DNA of 64,000 bases from UBA1952 sp965246765 (GTDB taxonomy: Bacteria > Bacteroidota > Bacteroidia > Chitinophagales > Chitinophagaceae): the NCBI GenBank assembly GCA_965246765.1, contig CBDFFJ010000005.1, positions 930,001-994,000 on the forward strand, given 5' to 3'. Made by a program: the position numbers and the translations under genes. Below, piece after piece: positions 17,791 through 26,122 of the stretch. Position 1 is the first letter of the stretch. Every line of letters starts with the position of its first letter. The notes below the pieces were generated by a model. The model was given only the letters and a program-made list of their open reading frames with translations, searched no databases and was not told where the DNA came from.

Positions 17791-17839
17791 TGCGATTCCC
17801 GTTTTGGGAACAATCCTTATCTTTGGAAAAAGCGAAGCC

Positions 17840-18133
17840 TTGCGGGTTATTGCCAGGAAAACATTGCGTGAGTTCTGGGAGCAGCACACCGATTGCCAGC
17901 AGCAGTTGAGCGCGTGGTACGGCGAAGCAAGCACGAGTGAATGGGGCGAGCCCGCCGACATCAAAAGACTCTATCCAAGCGCAAGCTTTCTGGCGGATAA
18001 CCGCGTTGTCTTCAACATCAAAGGCAATAATTACCGCCTGATTGTGAAGATTAACTATGACTATGGAATGGTTTGGATTCGCTTTGTAGGCACCCACGCG
18101 GAGTACGACAAAATAGACGCTACCACAATCTGA
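17840..18133 (+). CDS. higB: HigB-type mRNA interferase toxin
   Basis: The 97-residue product resembles HigB toxins of the RelE superfamily: RVIARKTLREFWEQH at the start, then PADIKRLYPSASFL, RVVFNIKGNNYRLIV and MVWIRFVGTHAEYDKID, the family core. HigB cleaves mRNA on ribosomes. A start at the TTG at 17840 gives the canonical N-terminus (Met-Arg-Val-Ile); the frame is open to another TTG at 17804 and no ATG is available. It lies 49 bases after the response regulator and 5 bases before higA, toxin first, the usual order for HigBA. Confidence 0.85.
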   Translation: MRVIARKTLREFWEQHTDCQQQLSAWYGEASTSEWGEPADIKRLYPSASFLADNRVVFNIKGNNYRLIVKINYDYGMVWIRFVGTHAEYDKIDATTI

Positions 18134-18138
18134 AAAAC

Positions 18139-18495
18139 ATGAACATCAAGCCGATTAAGACGAAGTGCGATTACGAGCAGGCGATGGCGCGGCTGGAGCA
18201 GGTTTTTGATGCGAAGCCCGGCTCGCCGGAAGGCGATGAGCTGGAAATACTCGGCATTCTGATTGAGAAGTATGAAGATGAGCACTTCCCAATAGCGCTT
18301 CCTGACCCGATTGAAGCGATTAAATTCCGCATGGAGCAGCTTGCTTACACGCAGTCTGACCTTGCAAAAGTTGTGGGTTTAAAAAGCCGGGCAAGCGAAA
18401 TACTCAGTAAGCGCCGGAAGCTGACGCTGGAAATGATACGGCGGCTGCATGAGCGAATGCAGATACCTACTGAGGTGTTGATACAGGCGTATTAG
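18139..18495 (+). CDS. higA: HigA-type antitoxin (XRE helix-turn-helix)
   Basis: The 118-residue partner of HigB has an N-terminal region (about residues 1-60) that would bind the toxin and a C-terminal HTH of the XRE type (MEQLAYTQSDLAKVVGLKSRASEILSKRRKLT). HigA proteins neutralise HigB and repress their own operon. I use the ATG at 18139, six bases after the higB stop codon begins its last base; the open frame begins at 18073 inside higB but without a family-like start. Together with the next gene it forms a small accessory island. Confidence 0.88.
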   Translation: MNIKPIKTKCDYEQAMARLEQVFDAKPGSPEGDELEILGILIEKYEDEHFPIALPDPIEAIKFRMEQLAYTQSDLAKVVGLKSRASEILSKRRKLTLEMIRRLHERMQIPTEVLIQAY

Positions 18496-18530
18496 CCCAA
18501 GACCGAATTGTAAAGTAATCAGTGATTAAA

Positions 18531-19187
18531 ATGACTTCTAGTAGAAACTTCTTTCTAACGCAAAACTTTATTGTTAGCGCGTACGATGATTACATAGCCT
18601 GTAGAATTCTAGTCAATAGTGGGCGCGTTATGCAAGGTGTTCTATTAGCGTGTTCAGCCATTGAGAAATATCTAAAAGCTGCCACGATTGTCGTCAATGG
18701 AGACTTTCAAAAAGTACATATAAGGGATGTAAGGAAGCTGAAGCAATTGTTTAGAGGAAGAGCTGAAGAGGAAATCTTCAATTATTTTGATGATACTTTC
18801 TTCAAGGCGTTGAGAAGCGCATATGAGTTTCGGTACATAGACCAAGTCAAAGCGCCTAAAAGCTTCGGCTTTATCATCAATCAATTCCTTGGTGAATTAG
18901 ACTATACGGTTGACAAACTTGAAAGTCTATTTATTGTTGAACATGCTTCCGGAGGTTATTGGATTTCTAATTACAAACGCGCAATCGCCGACAATGACCC
19001 TGACCTTTATTTGAACAACTATCTTTTAAACAAAGAAGACAAAAATCAATTCATGGAGCGAGCATCGCAAGTTTTTGGGAGACATTATGACCCCGCTAAA
19101 ATGGTGGTTGTAAATATTGAGCTCACCGAGAAAATTAGCTTCAAATACGAAGGCCATATAATGGCAATTGATGCTCAGTTTGAATAA
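18531..19187 (+). CDS. HEPN-like protein of unknown function
   Basis: I recognise only the N-terminal region: residues 10-55 (FIVSAYDDYIACRILVNSGR, then QGVLLACSAIEKYLKA) have the two-helix pattern of HEPN domains, and EFRYID later could be the polar loop. The remaining 130 residues match nothing I know. The gene is markedly lower in GC than its neighbours and follows HigBA by 35 bases, which suggests acquisition with the toxin-antitoxin pair or as a defence gene. The frame can also start at a GTG at 18522; I prefer the ATG. No MNT-type nucleotidyltransferase partner is adjacent. Confidence 0.55.
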   Translation: MTSSRNFFLTQNFIVSAYDDYIACRILVNSGRVMQGVLLACSAIEKYLKAATIVVNGDFQKVHIRDVRKLKQLFRGRAEEEIFNYFDDTFFKALRSAYEFRYIDQVKAPKSFGFIINQFLGELDYTVDKLESLFIVEHASGGYWISNYKRAIADNDPDLYLNNYLLNKEDKNQFMERASQVFGRHYDPAKMVVVNIELTEKISFKYEGHIMAIDAQFE

Positions 19188-19214
19188 AGTTGCCAATTCA
19201 ATTATGAATGATTC

Positions 19215-20972
19215 TCACGCCTCCTCCAACTCCCTTGCCACAGCCGTATAAAGCTTCTGGTAAGCCCCACCCGCCGCCAGCAGCTCGCTGTGCGTGCCGC
19301 GCTCAATCACCTCGCCTTTATCCAGCACCAGAATCTGATTCGCCTTGCGGATGGTGGACAGCCTGTGCGCAATCACGATAGAGGTGCGGCCCGTAATCAG
19401 GGTATCAATAGCCCGCTGAATCAGCATCTCGCTCTCGCTATCCACCGACGAGGTAGCCTCGTCCAGAATGAGGATGGCGGGATTGTACAGCAGCGCCCGC
19501 GCGAAGGAGATAATCTGCCGCTGGCCCTGCGAGAGCGTGCCGCCGCGCTCCATCACATTGTAATGATAGCCGCCCGGCAGCCGCTGGATATGCTCGTGCA
19601 GGCCAAGGGCTTTGCAGGCTTCTTCCACGCGCTCCAATGGAATACTTTCATTGCGCAGCGTGATATTCTCATAAATCGTCCCGGAAAACAGAAACACATC
19701 CTGCAGCACAATGCCAATGCCGCGGCGCAGAGCATGCACCTCATAATCGCGGATGTCGCGCCCGTCAATGAGGATGCGGCCGCTTTCAATCTCGTAGAGG
19801 CGGTTGAGGATGGAAATGATGCTCGTCTTGCCCGCGCCGGTATGGCCTACAATAGCCATCGTCTTCCCTGCGGGAATGTTGAAGGAGACGCCGCGCAAGA
19901 CAGGCACACCGGGCTTGTACGCGAAATGAACATCCTCAAAAGCGACATCGCCCTTCATGTGCAGCGGCGCGTAGCTGCCGTTGTTCGCCAGATTCTCCTC
20001 GCTGTCTAAGACGTGGAAAATCCGCTCACCGGCCACCACGCCCATCTGGAGCGTATTGAACTTATCAGCCAACGTGCGCAACGGGCGAAAGAGAAGATTC
20101 AGATACATGGTAAAGGCAATGACCATACCTGGAGTTACAGTATAACCTATCATTTGCCTCGCGCCCCACCATATTAAGAGCCCCAAGCTTAGATAGTAGA
20201 TGACGTCAACAATTGGGAAGAACAATGCATAAGCAAAAATTGCCTTGATGTTCGCATCGCGATGCTCCTTGTTGATTTCCTGAAAGGCCTTCATCTCGCG
20301 CTCTTCCGCAGCGAAGGCCTGCACTACATACATGCCCACGATGTGCTCCTGCACAAAAGCATTGAGCGCCGCCACGGCATTGCGCACGCGATGAAAAGAT
20401 TTGTTGACGCTTTCCTTAAAGAAGTAAGTGGCGACAATGAGAATCGGGAAAGGAATGAGGCAGACCAGCGTCAGCTTCCAGTCCGTCCACAGCATCACGC
20501 CCATGATGGCGATGATCGTAAGCACATCCGCGACGATGGAGATGATGCCTTCGGAGAAGACGTCGTTGACGGTTTCAATGTCGTTCACCGTGCGCGTGGT
20601 GAGCGTGCCGATGGCCGTCTTGTCGTAATAGGCGACATCCTGAAAAAGGATTTTGCGGAAGACGGATTTGCGCAGGTCGTTTACCACCGTCTGGCCCAGC
20701 CAGTTAATGCGGTAAAGGAACCAGAAGCGAAGACCGGTCTCCAAGAGCAGCACGCCAAGCTGAATGGCGGAGATGGTAATCAGCCCTTCCAGCCATCCCG
20801 CGGCGATGTACTTGTCCACGCTCTGCTGGATGAGGTAAGGCCGCAGCGGCGTGATGGCGGCGAGCACGGTAGTCATCACCACCGCGAAGATGAGGGTGCG
20901 CCGGTACGGCTGCGCGTAAGCAAAGAGGCGGCGCAGGAGGGCGAGGGAGAAAGTGGGTTTGGGGGCGGACAA
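19215..20972 (-). CDS. ABC exporter half-transporter (MsbA/multidrug type)
   Basis: A 585-residue fused permease-ATPase. The first 310 residues carry six hydrophobic helices; the ATPase domain has Walker A GHTGAGKTS, signature LSQGQRQ, Walker B ILILDEATSSVD and the switch histidine in IAHRLST. Such proteins form dimers that flip lipids, lipid-linked intermediates or drugs outward across the inner membrane. No partner half is adjacent, so a homodimer is likely. A second exporter of the same type lies at 57299-59083. The gene is convergent with the HEPN-like gene, 27 bases apart. Confidence 0.9.
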   Translation of the reverse strand: MSAPKPTFSLALLRRLFAYAQPYRRTLIFAVVMTTVLAAITPLRPYLIQQSVDKYIAAGWLEGLITISAIQLGVLLLETGLRFWFLYRINWLGQTVVNDLRKSVFRKILFQDVAYYDKTAIGTLTTRTVNDIETVNDVFSEGIISIVADVLTIIAIMGVMLWTDWKLTLVCLIPFPILIVATYFFKESVNKSFHRVRNAVAALNAFVQEHIVGMYVVQAFAAEEREMKAFQEINKEHRDANIKAIFAYALFFPIVDVIYYLSLGLLIWWGARQMIGYTVTPGMVIAFTMYLNLLFRPLRTLADKFNTLQMGVVAGERIFHVLDSEENLANNGSYAPLHMKGDVAFEDVHFAYKPGVPVLRGVSFNIPAGKTMAIVGHTGAGKTSIISILNRLYEIESGRILIDGRDIRDYEVHALRRGIGIVLQDVFLFSGTIYENITLRNESIPLERVEEACKALGLHEHIQRLPGGYHYNVMERGGTLSQGQRQIISFARALLYNPAILILDEATSSVDSESEMLIQRAIDTLITGRTSIVIAHRLSTIRKANQILVLDKGEVIERGTHSELLAAGGAYQKLYTAVARELEEA

Positions 20973-21035
20973 GGCGGAAAATTAATTGCTGGCAGCTTCG
21001 CTTTGTTTGGCTGCTTCTGTGGTTTAAAGTTACGG

Positions 21036-21125
21036 TGGAAGGTAGCCGCTCGCAGCGACTTTGTCATGCTGCAAGCATCTGCACCCAACACCAGCGTTGG
21101 CCCTTACAGGTTGACAAAGTCGCTG
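21036..21125. repeat. Dispersed GACAAAGTCGC repeats, one inside the pagL-like 3' end
   Basis: GCTCGCAGCGACTTTGTCATGCTGCAAGCATCTG (about 21050-21083) and GTTGACAAAGTCGCTGTGAAT (21110-21130) are two oppositely oriented copies of the repeat found at several other places in the window. The second copy is inside the coding sequence of the following leftward gene and supplies its last codons (HSDFVNL). Confidence 0.65.
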
Positions 21126-22024
21126 TGAATGATTTGGCCTGCGAAGACGGTGCTTTTCCAGGTATGCGCCCGCTCCTCGCCCACGTTGATCTCGTTATCG
21201 CGCTGGAAGGCGTAGATGCGGTTGTGATAAGAGTAATCAAGGCCGATGAAGACTTTATTCTTGCCCCGGTAGCGTTTACTTACAAAGGCGGAGGCTAAGT
21301 AAACCGGGTAGATCGGCCCGCCGACGGTTTCCGCCTTTTCATCTACCGCCCAGCCGACTCGGATCTGCGCCAGCAGGCGGTCAGGCAGCTTGGGAAGGTC
21401 TTTCTGAACCTTGCCGTAGCGGTCGCCGTCGGGCCGGTAGCGCAGCCCGATGTGGCCGCCGTACATATTAATACCGAGATTAGGCTGCTTCATCGCGCCG
21501 TTGCTCAGGTGAGAAAAATTCAGGCCGGCCTGCAGGCTCCAATGACTGTTTATGCGGTAGCGCAGATCGGTGGAGAGCAGGGTGAAGTTGTTGACGGCGC
21601 TGCCTATGGCGTTGTTGAGGTTGTCCCAGTCGGGGGCACGGCTATAGTGCCGGGTGGCGTAACCAATGCCGAGGCCGCCGCGCAGGGTCCACTCCAGGCG
21701 CTTACCGCGGCTGATGTATGTCTGCAGGAAGGGATAGAGGCCTACGGCGGAGCCGTAGATAGAGTCAATGCCGTAATTGGTATAGGTGGCGCCTACACCC
21801 CAGACGGGATAACGGCGGCGCTGCTCCCAATCCTGCCGGCCTGTCGTTTGCTTTATAATAGTTACATCTATCCCAGTGCTTAAGTCCGGGACGGGCGGCC
21901 GGAATTTTTCGCTGTGCTTCAGCACTTTGCCGGCAATAAGATTTGCTTCTATGGTCGCGCTACCTTGCGCCCGCCCCATAGGAGCGAAAGCAATCATCAG
22001 TAAGGCGCAGATAAGCAAACGCAT
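21104..22024 (-). CDS. Acyloxyacyl hydrolase / PagL-like lipid A deacylase
   Basis: A 306-residue outer-membrane beta-barrel candidate with a signal peptide (MRLLICALLMIAFAPMGRAQ). The motif SHLSNGAMKQPNLGINMYG fits the PagL family, where a His-Ser pair in HxSN is catalytic and removes the 3-O-acyl chain from lipid A. Alternating hydrophobic strands surround it. The C-terminus does not end in a typical barrel signal: its last seven residues are encoded by a dispersed intergenic repeat, so the original end may have been replaced. Divergent from the fatty acid hydroxylase gene with facing promoters. Confidence 0.75.
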   Translation of the reverse strand: MRLLICALLMIAFAPMGRAQGSATIEANLIAGKVLKHSEKFRPPVPDLSTGIDVTIIKQTTGRQDWEQRRRYPVWGVGATYTNYGIDSIYGSAVGLYPFLQTYISRGKRLEWTLRGGLGIGYATRHYSRAPDWDNLNNAIGSAVNNFTLLSTDLRYRINSHWSLQAGLNFSHLSNGAMKQPNLGINMYGGHIGLRYRPDGDRYGKVQKDLPKLPDRLLAQIRVGWAVDEKAETVGGPIYPVYLASAFVSKRYRGKNKVFIGLDYSYHNRIYAFQRDNEINVGEERAHTWKSTVFAGQIIHSDFVNL

Positions 22025-22035
22025 TGTAAAAGCGC

Positions 22036-22072
22036 CAAAAATACCGGACTCCGGCTTTTGCCGCTATTTTTG
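22036..22072. promoter_or_regulatory. Divergent TATTTTTG promoter boxes
   Basis: TATTTTTG, a perfect TAnnTTTG box, occurs on the plus strand at 22065-22072, eight bases before the ATG at 22080. The same word occurs on the minus strand at 22043-22036, twelve bases before the ATG at 22024. No clear TTTG -33 element precedes either. The positions imply very short or no 5' untranslated leaders, and the upstream half of each promoter overlaps the core of the other. Confidence 0.55.
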
Positions 22073-22079
22073 CTCCGTC

Positions 22080-22694
22080 ATGCATTTTGAGAAGATAAAG
22101 AATAAGGGGCAGGCGCAGCTTTTCCAGAACGAGCTGATGGAGAACATGACCAAGACGCATCCGTTGGTCATCTATGCGCTATACCTTCCGGTAATGGCGG
22201 CCATGCTTTATTACGGGGCGGCTTATAAGGGATTCGGCGCCGGCAAGGAAGCCTTTCTGTTTGCTGCGGGGGCGCTGGGCTGGAGCCTGTTTGAATACGT
22301 GATGCACCGCAAGCTCTTCCACATGGTGGTAGAAAGCCCGCGTGCCATAAAGTTTGTTTACACCATGCATGGCGTGCATCACGAATTTCCGCGCGATAAG
22401 GAGCGGCTGTTTATGCCGCCGGTGCCGAGCATCGTAGTGGCTTCTGTGCTGTTTTCGCTTTTTTACCTGATGATGGGCTGGAACGCGGTGGCTTTCTTCC
22501 CAGGCTTCCTGTTCGGTTACCTGATTTATGGATCCATGCACTTTGCGATTCACGCCTTTGCGCCGCCGAAGTTTTTGAAAGCGCTTTGGCGCAATCACCA
22601 CCTGCACCACTACAAGGCGCCGGACAAAGGCTTCGGCGTAAGTTCGGTTTTGTGGGACGTGGTATTTCGCACCGTGCCGAAAGGGGAGAAGTGA
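22080..22694 (+). CDS. Fatty acid hydroxylase / sterol desaturase family protein
   Basis: A 204-residue integral membrane di-iron enzyme with about four hydrophobic helices and the family's histidine clusters: EYVMHRKLFH, MHGVHHEFPRD, HFAIH and NHHLHHYKAP. Related proteins 2-hydroxylate fatty acyl chains, for instance in sphingolipids, or hydroxylate carotenoids. The former fits Bacteroidota lipid chemistry but is inference. I use the ATG at 22080; the frame is open 68 codons further upstream across the divergent promoter region, without signs of coding. A PagL-like lipid A enzyme lies divergently, so both may modify envelope lipids. Confidence 0.83.
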   Translation: MHFEKIKNKGQAQLFQNELMENMTKTHPLVIYALYLPVMAAMLYYGAAYKGFGAGKEAFLFAAGALGWSLFEYVMHRKLFHMVVESPRAIKFVYTMHGVHHEFPRDKERLFMPPVPSIVVASVLFSLFYLMMGWNAVAFFPGFLFGYLIYGSMHFAIHAFAPPKFLKALWRNHHLHHYKAPDKGFGVSSVLWDVVFRTVPKGEK

Positions 22695-22725
22695 GACGGC
22701 GAGTTGTGAATATTGAGTGGTGAGT

Positions 22726-23931
22726 TTAATAAGTCTTTGTGTCCTCCGTCAGGAGCTGTTGGTAAGCAGCTGTAAAAACGCCCTTGCCAAAATGCTCCTG
22801 CGCATATTCAAAGGCGGCCTTCTTTAGTCCGGCTTTTAGCGCCGTATTGGCTAACAAAGTTTTTAAATGCTGCAGACTCTCTGCAACTACCTCATTCTCA
22901 TCATCAACAACATTAATGAGCAGGGCATTCATGTTGTTTTTTAAATGTGTCCTGTTTCCCGGCAATGAAGTAACAAGCGGAATGCAGCCATTTGCCATTC
23001 CTTCCTTTATAACCATCGGAAAACCCTCGTAAGCGGATGTGAGGATAATTACATGGCAGTCGGCATATAGCGCGTGCATTTTATGCGGCTCACTGATCTG
23101 TCCGTGCATCACCGACTGTGCCTTCACAGCATCTGTAATCTCTGTCGTCACATCGCCCGCAAAGTGGAATACAAGCGGCCACTCTTGCTCGTAGCAACGC
23201 GCCGCAATGCGGTCAATAAGCCAGACCCGCTTTTGTGCGCCGCCCCTCCCTGCATACAATACGCGTAATGGCGTTTCTGCCTTAAGTGGGAGCTGAGCCG
23301 GAATATATACCCCAGGCTCAATGACCTGAATTTTGTCACTATACGTTTCCGATATGCCGCAGGCGGAATATTGCCGCCGGATGTTTTGTGCTGTGGCATA
23401 GTCAACCGCAAGTCGCTTGTCCAGGTACCGGTAATTGGCGAGGCCGAAAAACTCCATGCCCTTTTTACCGTAAGTGAAATTGTGCAGCAATTCTATTCTT
23501 GAAAAATCCTTGCGCAGCCACGGCAGCAGGTCGTAGAAAAAAGTGCTGTTGCTGCTCAGGATTTTTAGCCCGCGATGTCGGTTCAGGTAAAAGGCCCAAT
23601 AGTGAACCGCAAAGAGCCGGAAAAGCAGGTTGTCGCACCAAAAGTGAATATCACGGCAGACATCATTCGGCACCGCTTCAAATGCCGCCTTCATCACATC
23701 ATCCGGGGAATGGCGGGTGAATAGTACCAGCTTTGGCAGCTCCGGGATGGCATTCAGAATGTCAATGTGCACCCGCTGCGCGCCGCCAAGCGAATAGCGG
23801 TCAAAGAAGAATATATGCTTCACCGCCAGCTTCCGCCGCAGCAGTGAAAAGGGATAGACCCAAACGAGCGCGGGTAGCCACGAGAGCTTCAGCAACAGCC
23901 GGAAGAGGCGGATTTTAGTCAGATTATGCAC
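22726..23931 (-). CDS. Family 4 glycosyltransferase
   Basis: A 401-residue GT-B enzyme predicted to transfer a sugar from a nucleotide donor. The N-terminal segment IFFFDRYSLGGAQRVHIDIL matches the GGAxR acceptor loop of family 4. The C-terminal domain has LRVLYAGRGGAQKRVWLI and the donor site SAYEGFPMVIKEGMANGCIPL, where the two glutamates of the EGFPxxxxE motif are present. The N-terminus carries a hydrophobic stretch that may attach it to the membrane. It stands alone, about 130 bases from nuoA in divergent orientation, and probably serves envelope polysaccharide synthesis. Confidence 0.87.
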   Translation of the reverse strand: MHNLTKIRLFRLLLKLSWLPALVWVYPFSLLRRKLAVKHIFFFDRYSLGGAQRVHIDILNAIPELPKLVLFTRHSPDDVMKAAFEAVPNDVCRDIHFWCDNLLFRLFAVHYWAFYLNRHRGLKILSSNSTFFYDLLPWLRKDFSRIELLHNFTYGKKGMEFFGLANYRYLDKRLAVDYATAQNIRRQYSACGISETYSDKIQVIEPGVYIPAQLPLKAETPLRVLYAGRGGAQKRVWLIDRIAARCYEQEWPLVFHFAGDVTTEITDAVKAQSVMHGQISEPHKMHALYADCHVIILTSAYEGFPMVIKEGMANGCIPLVTSLPGNRTHLKNNMNALLINVVDDENEVVAESLQHLKTLLANTALKAGLKKAAFEYAQEHFGKGVFTAAYQQLLTEDTKTY

Positions 23932-24064
23932 GGGCGGAGCGGCAAGTTAAAGCTATCTCAATCCGTATTTGAAGCACTGAAAGTGTCTGTGGTCCTTTCT
24001 TGTACTTTGCACTGCCGTCCGTAATTTTACACGTTACCATTCAAGCGCGCCAAGCGTACAATCC

Positions 24065-24457
24065 ATGCATGTTTCCCTGCTTCAGGCAGCCACCAACACA
24101 CCTATCAATTACTTGCCCGTGGCCATTCAGGCGCTGGTAGCGGTAGGCTTTGTCGCTGTAATGATGGGGGCCACACACCTGCTAGGTCCAAGGCGCCGCA
24201 CAGCGGATAAGCTCGTCAATTTTGAGAGCGGCATCCCGAGCATCGGCAATGCCCGGCAGCCGATGGCGATTAAGTACTTTCTGGTTGCTATCCTGTTCGT
24301 ATTGTTTGATGTGGAGGTTATTTTCTTCTATCCTTACGCCGTCAATTTCAGGGCGCTGGGGAAGGAAGGATTTCTGGCCGTGGTGATGTTTGTGGGCTTC
24401 TTTCTGGTAGGCTTTACCTACATCATCAAGAAAGGCGCATTGAAGTGGGAAGATTAA
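24065..24457 (+). CDS. nuoA: NADH-quinone oxidoreductase subunit A
   Basis: A 130-residue membrane subunit of complex I with three hydrophobic helices. The motif SGIPSIGNARQP with NFESG upstream, followed by KYFLVAILFVLFDVEVIFFYP, matches the conserved loop and acidic helix of NuoA/ND3. It begins the complex I row. A possible -7 box TACTTTG precedes it near 24002, without a clear -33 partner. Confidence 0.96.
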   Translation: MHVSLLQAATNTPINYLPVAIQALVAVGFVAVMMGATHLLGPRRRTADKLVNFESGIPSIGNARQPMAIKYFLVAILFVLFDVEVIFFYPYAVNFRALGKEGFLAVVMFVGFFLVGFTYIIKKGALKWED

Positions 24458-24557
24458 TGCAAAAGTCAAAATGCAAAATTTAAAAGGGTAGCTATCGGAA
24501 CTACACGGACATCTCTTTTCTGTTTTTGCATTTTGCTTTTTAAATTTTGAATTAAAT
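24458..24557. repeat. A/T-rich inverted repeat between nuoA and nuoB
   Basis: The spacer carries CAAAATGCAAAATTTAAAA on the left and, inverted, TTTTGCATTTTGCTTTTTAAATTTTG on the right, with 12-bp perfect matches (CAAAATTTAAAA and CAAAATGCAAAA). It has the same make-up as the nuoH-nuoI, nuoI-nuoJ and nuoM-nuoN spacers. Confidence 0.6.
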
Positions 24558-25121
24558 ATGGCTCGTCCAGTCCAATATAACGTTCATCCCAAAGGCCCCG
24601 AAATGCCGGAGGGACAGTATGGCGAAGGCTTCTTCGCCGGCAAGCTTTCCGAAGTCGTCGGCCTTGCGCGGAAAAATTCTATCTGGCCCTTACCATTCGC
24701 TACCTCCTGCTGCGGCATTGAGTTCATGGCTACAGCGGCGTCGCACTATGACTTGGCCCGTTTCGGCTCTGAGCGCATGGGCTTCACTCCCCGGCAGTGC
24801 GACCTGCTGATGGTGATGGGCACGATTGCCAAGAAAATGGCTCCGGTGGTGAAGCAGGTCTATCTGCAAATGGCAGAGCCGCGTTGGGTGCTGGCTATGG
24901 GCGCCTGCGCCTGCAGCGGCGGCATTTTTGACTCCTACTCCGTGCTGCAAGGCATTGACCAGATCATCCCCGTGGATGTATATATCCCCGGCTGCCCGCC
25001 ACGCCCGGAGGCAGTGCTGGATGGCATCATTCAAATCCAAAATCTGGTGGGCAGCGAAAGCTTGCGCCGGCGTGGCAGCGAAAAGTATAAAGGCCTTTTA
25101 GAAAGCTACGGAATCCAATAA
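24558..25121 (+). CDS. nuoB: NADH-quinone oxidoreductase subunit B
   Basis: This 187-residue peripheral subunit holds the N2 [4Fe-4S] cluster that reduces quinone. The tandem cysteines are in SCCGIEFMAT, with the further ligands in GACACSGGIFDSYSVLQG and YIPGCPPRPEAV, all intact. Length is normal for the family. Confidence 0.97.
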   Translation: MARPVQYNVHPKGPEMPEGQYGEGFFAGKLSEVVGLARKNSIWPLPFATSCCGIEFMATAASHYDLARFGSERMGFTPRQCDLLMVMGTIAKKMAPVVKQVYLQMAEPRWVLAMGACACSGGIFDSYSVLQGIDQIIPVDVYIPGCPPRPEAVLDGIIQIQNLVGSESLRRRGSEKYKGLLESYGIQ

Positions 25122-25139
25122 GCGTATCCCCGCTGCGTC

Positions 25140-25172
25140 CGTTGCGAAACCGCCGCGGCCGTTGCGTGAAAC
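25140..25172. repeat. CGTTGCG repeat between nuoB and nuoC
   Basis: A 33-nt element starting CGTTGCGAAACCG and ending GGCCGTTGCGTGAAAC. The same element, with two changes, lies at 27415-27447 between nuoD and nuoE. Confidence 0.7.
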
Positions 25173-25178
25173 CTACCC

Positions 25179-25694
25179 ATGGCACTCACCCACGAAACCA
25201 TCCAATCCGCCCTAACCGAGAAGTTCGGCGAAGCCCTGCAAGGCTTTGAGGAGACCTACGGCATGCTGGCCGTCACCGTTTCTGCAAAAGAAGCTCTGAA
25301 GCTGCTGCAATTCCTCTATGAAGGACATGGCTTTGGCTTTCTCACAGACATCGCCGCAGTACATTACCCCGACCGTGCGGGCGAAGAGCTTTGCGTCGTC
25401 TATCACCTGCACAACCTGCAAGAGAATGTCCGCCTGCGCGTAAAGGCCTACATTCCTATCGCGCAGCCGGATATTTTTACGGCAACGAAGCTGTACCCCG
25501 GCGCCAATTGGATGGAGCGTGAGACCTACGATTTCTATGGTGTAAACTTTATTGGACACCCGAATCTTATCCGCATTATGAACGTGGACGAGATGGACTA
25601 TTTCCCGCAACGCAAAGAATACCCGATGGAAGATGCTACCCGCCGCGATAAGGATGACGAGATGTTCGGAAGAGGTGGAAGCTCCTTTTATTAA
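25179..25694 (+). CDS. nuoC: NADH-quinone oxidoreductase subunit C
   Basis: The 171-residue 30-kDa-type subunit of the peripheral arm. The signature ERETYDFYGVNFIGHPNLIRIM is clear, followed by the usual R(K)EYPME end. It is separate from NuoD. Its stop codon lies inside the left inverted repeat that flanks the S23 gene. Confidence 0.96.
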   Translation: MALTHETIQSALTEKFGEALQGFEETYGMLAVTVSAKEALKLLQFLYEGHGFGFLTDIAAVHYPDRAGEELCVVYHLHNLQENVRLRVKAYIPIAQPDIFTATKLYPGANWMERETYDFYGVNFIGHPNLIRIMNVDEMDYFPQRKEYPMEDATRRDKDDEMFGRGGSSFY

Positions 25695-25721
25695 GGTAAA
25701 AGGTAAAAATTAAAAGGTAAA

Positions 25722-26117
25722 ATGGAGGAAGTTGATTTTGATATTGTTCAAGAAGGGGAGAAGGTTTATAACATTCGCCACCGCTGTTTTTTTTCAAAAT
25801 CTATCATTGCCTTCATTCGGAATCAAAAAATAGAACGTCTCTTTTATTCATTATTTGACCAATTGCTTCGCAGTGCGACATCCATCGGCGCAAACGTTGT
25901 AGAGGGCAGTGCAGGAAGTACGGACAAAGACTTTATCAACTACCATGCTATTGCTTTAAAATCTGCAAACGAAACAAAATACTGGCTGTGTCTGATAAGG
26001 GATTCAATAGAAGTAAGCGATAGAGAAGACTTGGATAAATTTATTCATGAAGCGGATGAACTTTCCAAAATAATAGCAGCCATCATTTTAAATGTAAAAG
26101 CCAGAAAAGTAAAGTAG
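25722..26117 (+). CDS. Four-helix-bundle protein (S23 / IVS-encoded family)
   Basis: The 131-residue protein matches the S23 family first seen inside 23S rRNA intervening sequences and related to the bAvd accessory protein of diversity-generating retroelements. Its central helix motif is QLLRSATSIGANVVEGSAGSTDKDFINYHAIALKSANET, with the invariant GANVVEG block. The role of free-standing copies is unknown. It is lower in GC than nuoC and nuoD and lies between perfect inverted repeats inside the complex I row. No reverse transcriptase or variable repeat is nearby. Confidence 0.85.
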   Translation: MEEVDFDIVQEGEKVYNIRHRCFFSKSIIAFIRNQKIERLFYSLFDQLLRSATSIGANVVEGSAGSTDKDFINYHAIALKSANETKYWLCLIRDSIEVSDREDLDKFIHEADELSKIIAAIILNVKARKVK

Positions 26118-26122
26118 TCACA

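Noticed and set aside
25722..26117. Diversity-generating retroelement accessory protein (Avd)
   Set aside because: The S23 protein resembles Avd, but no reverse transcriptase, template repeat or variable repeat is present.
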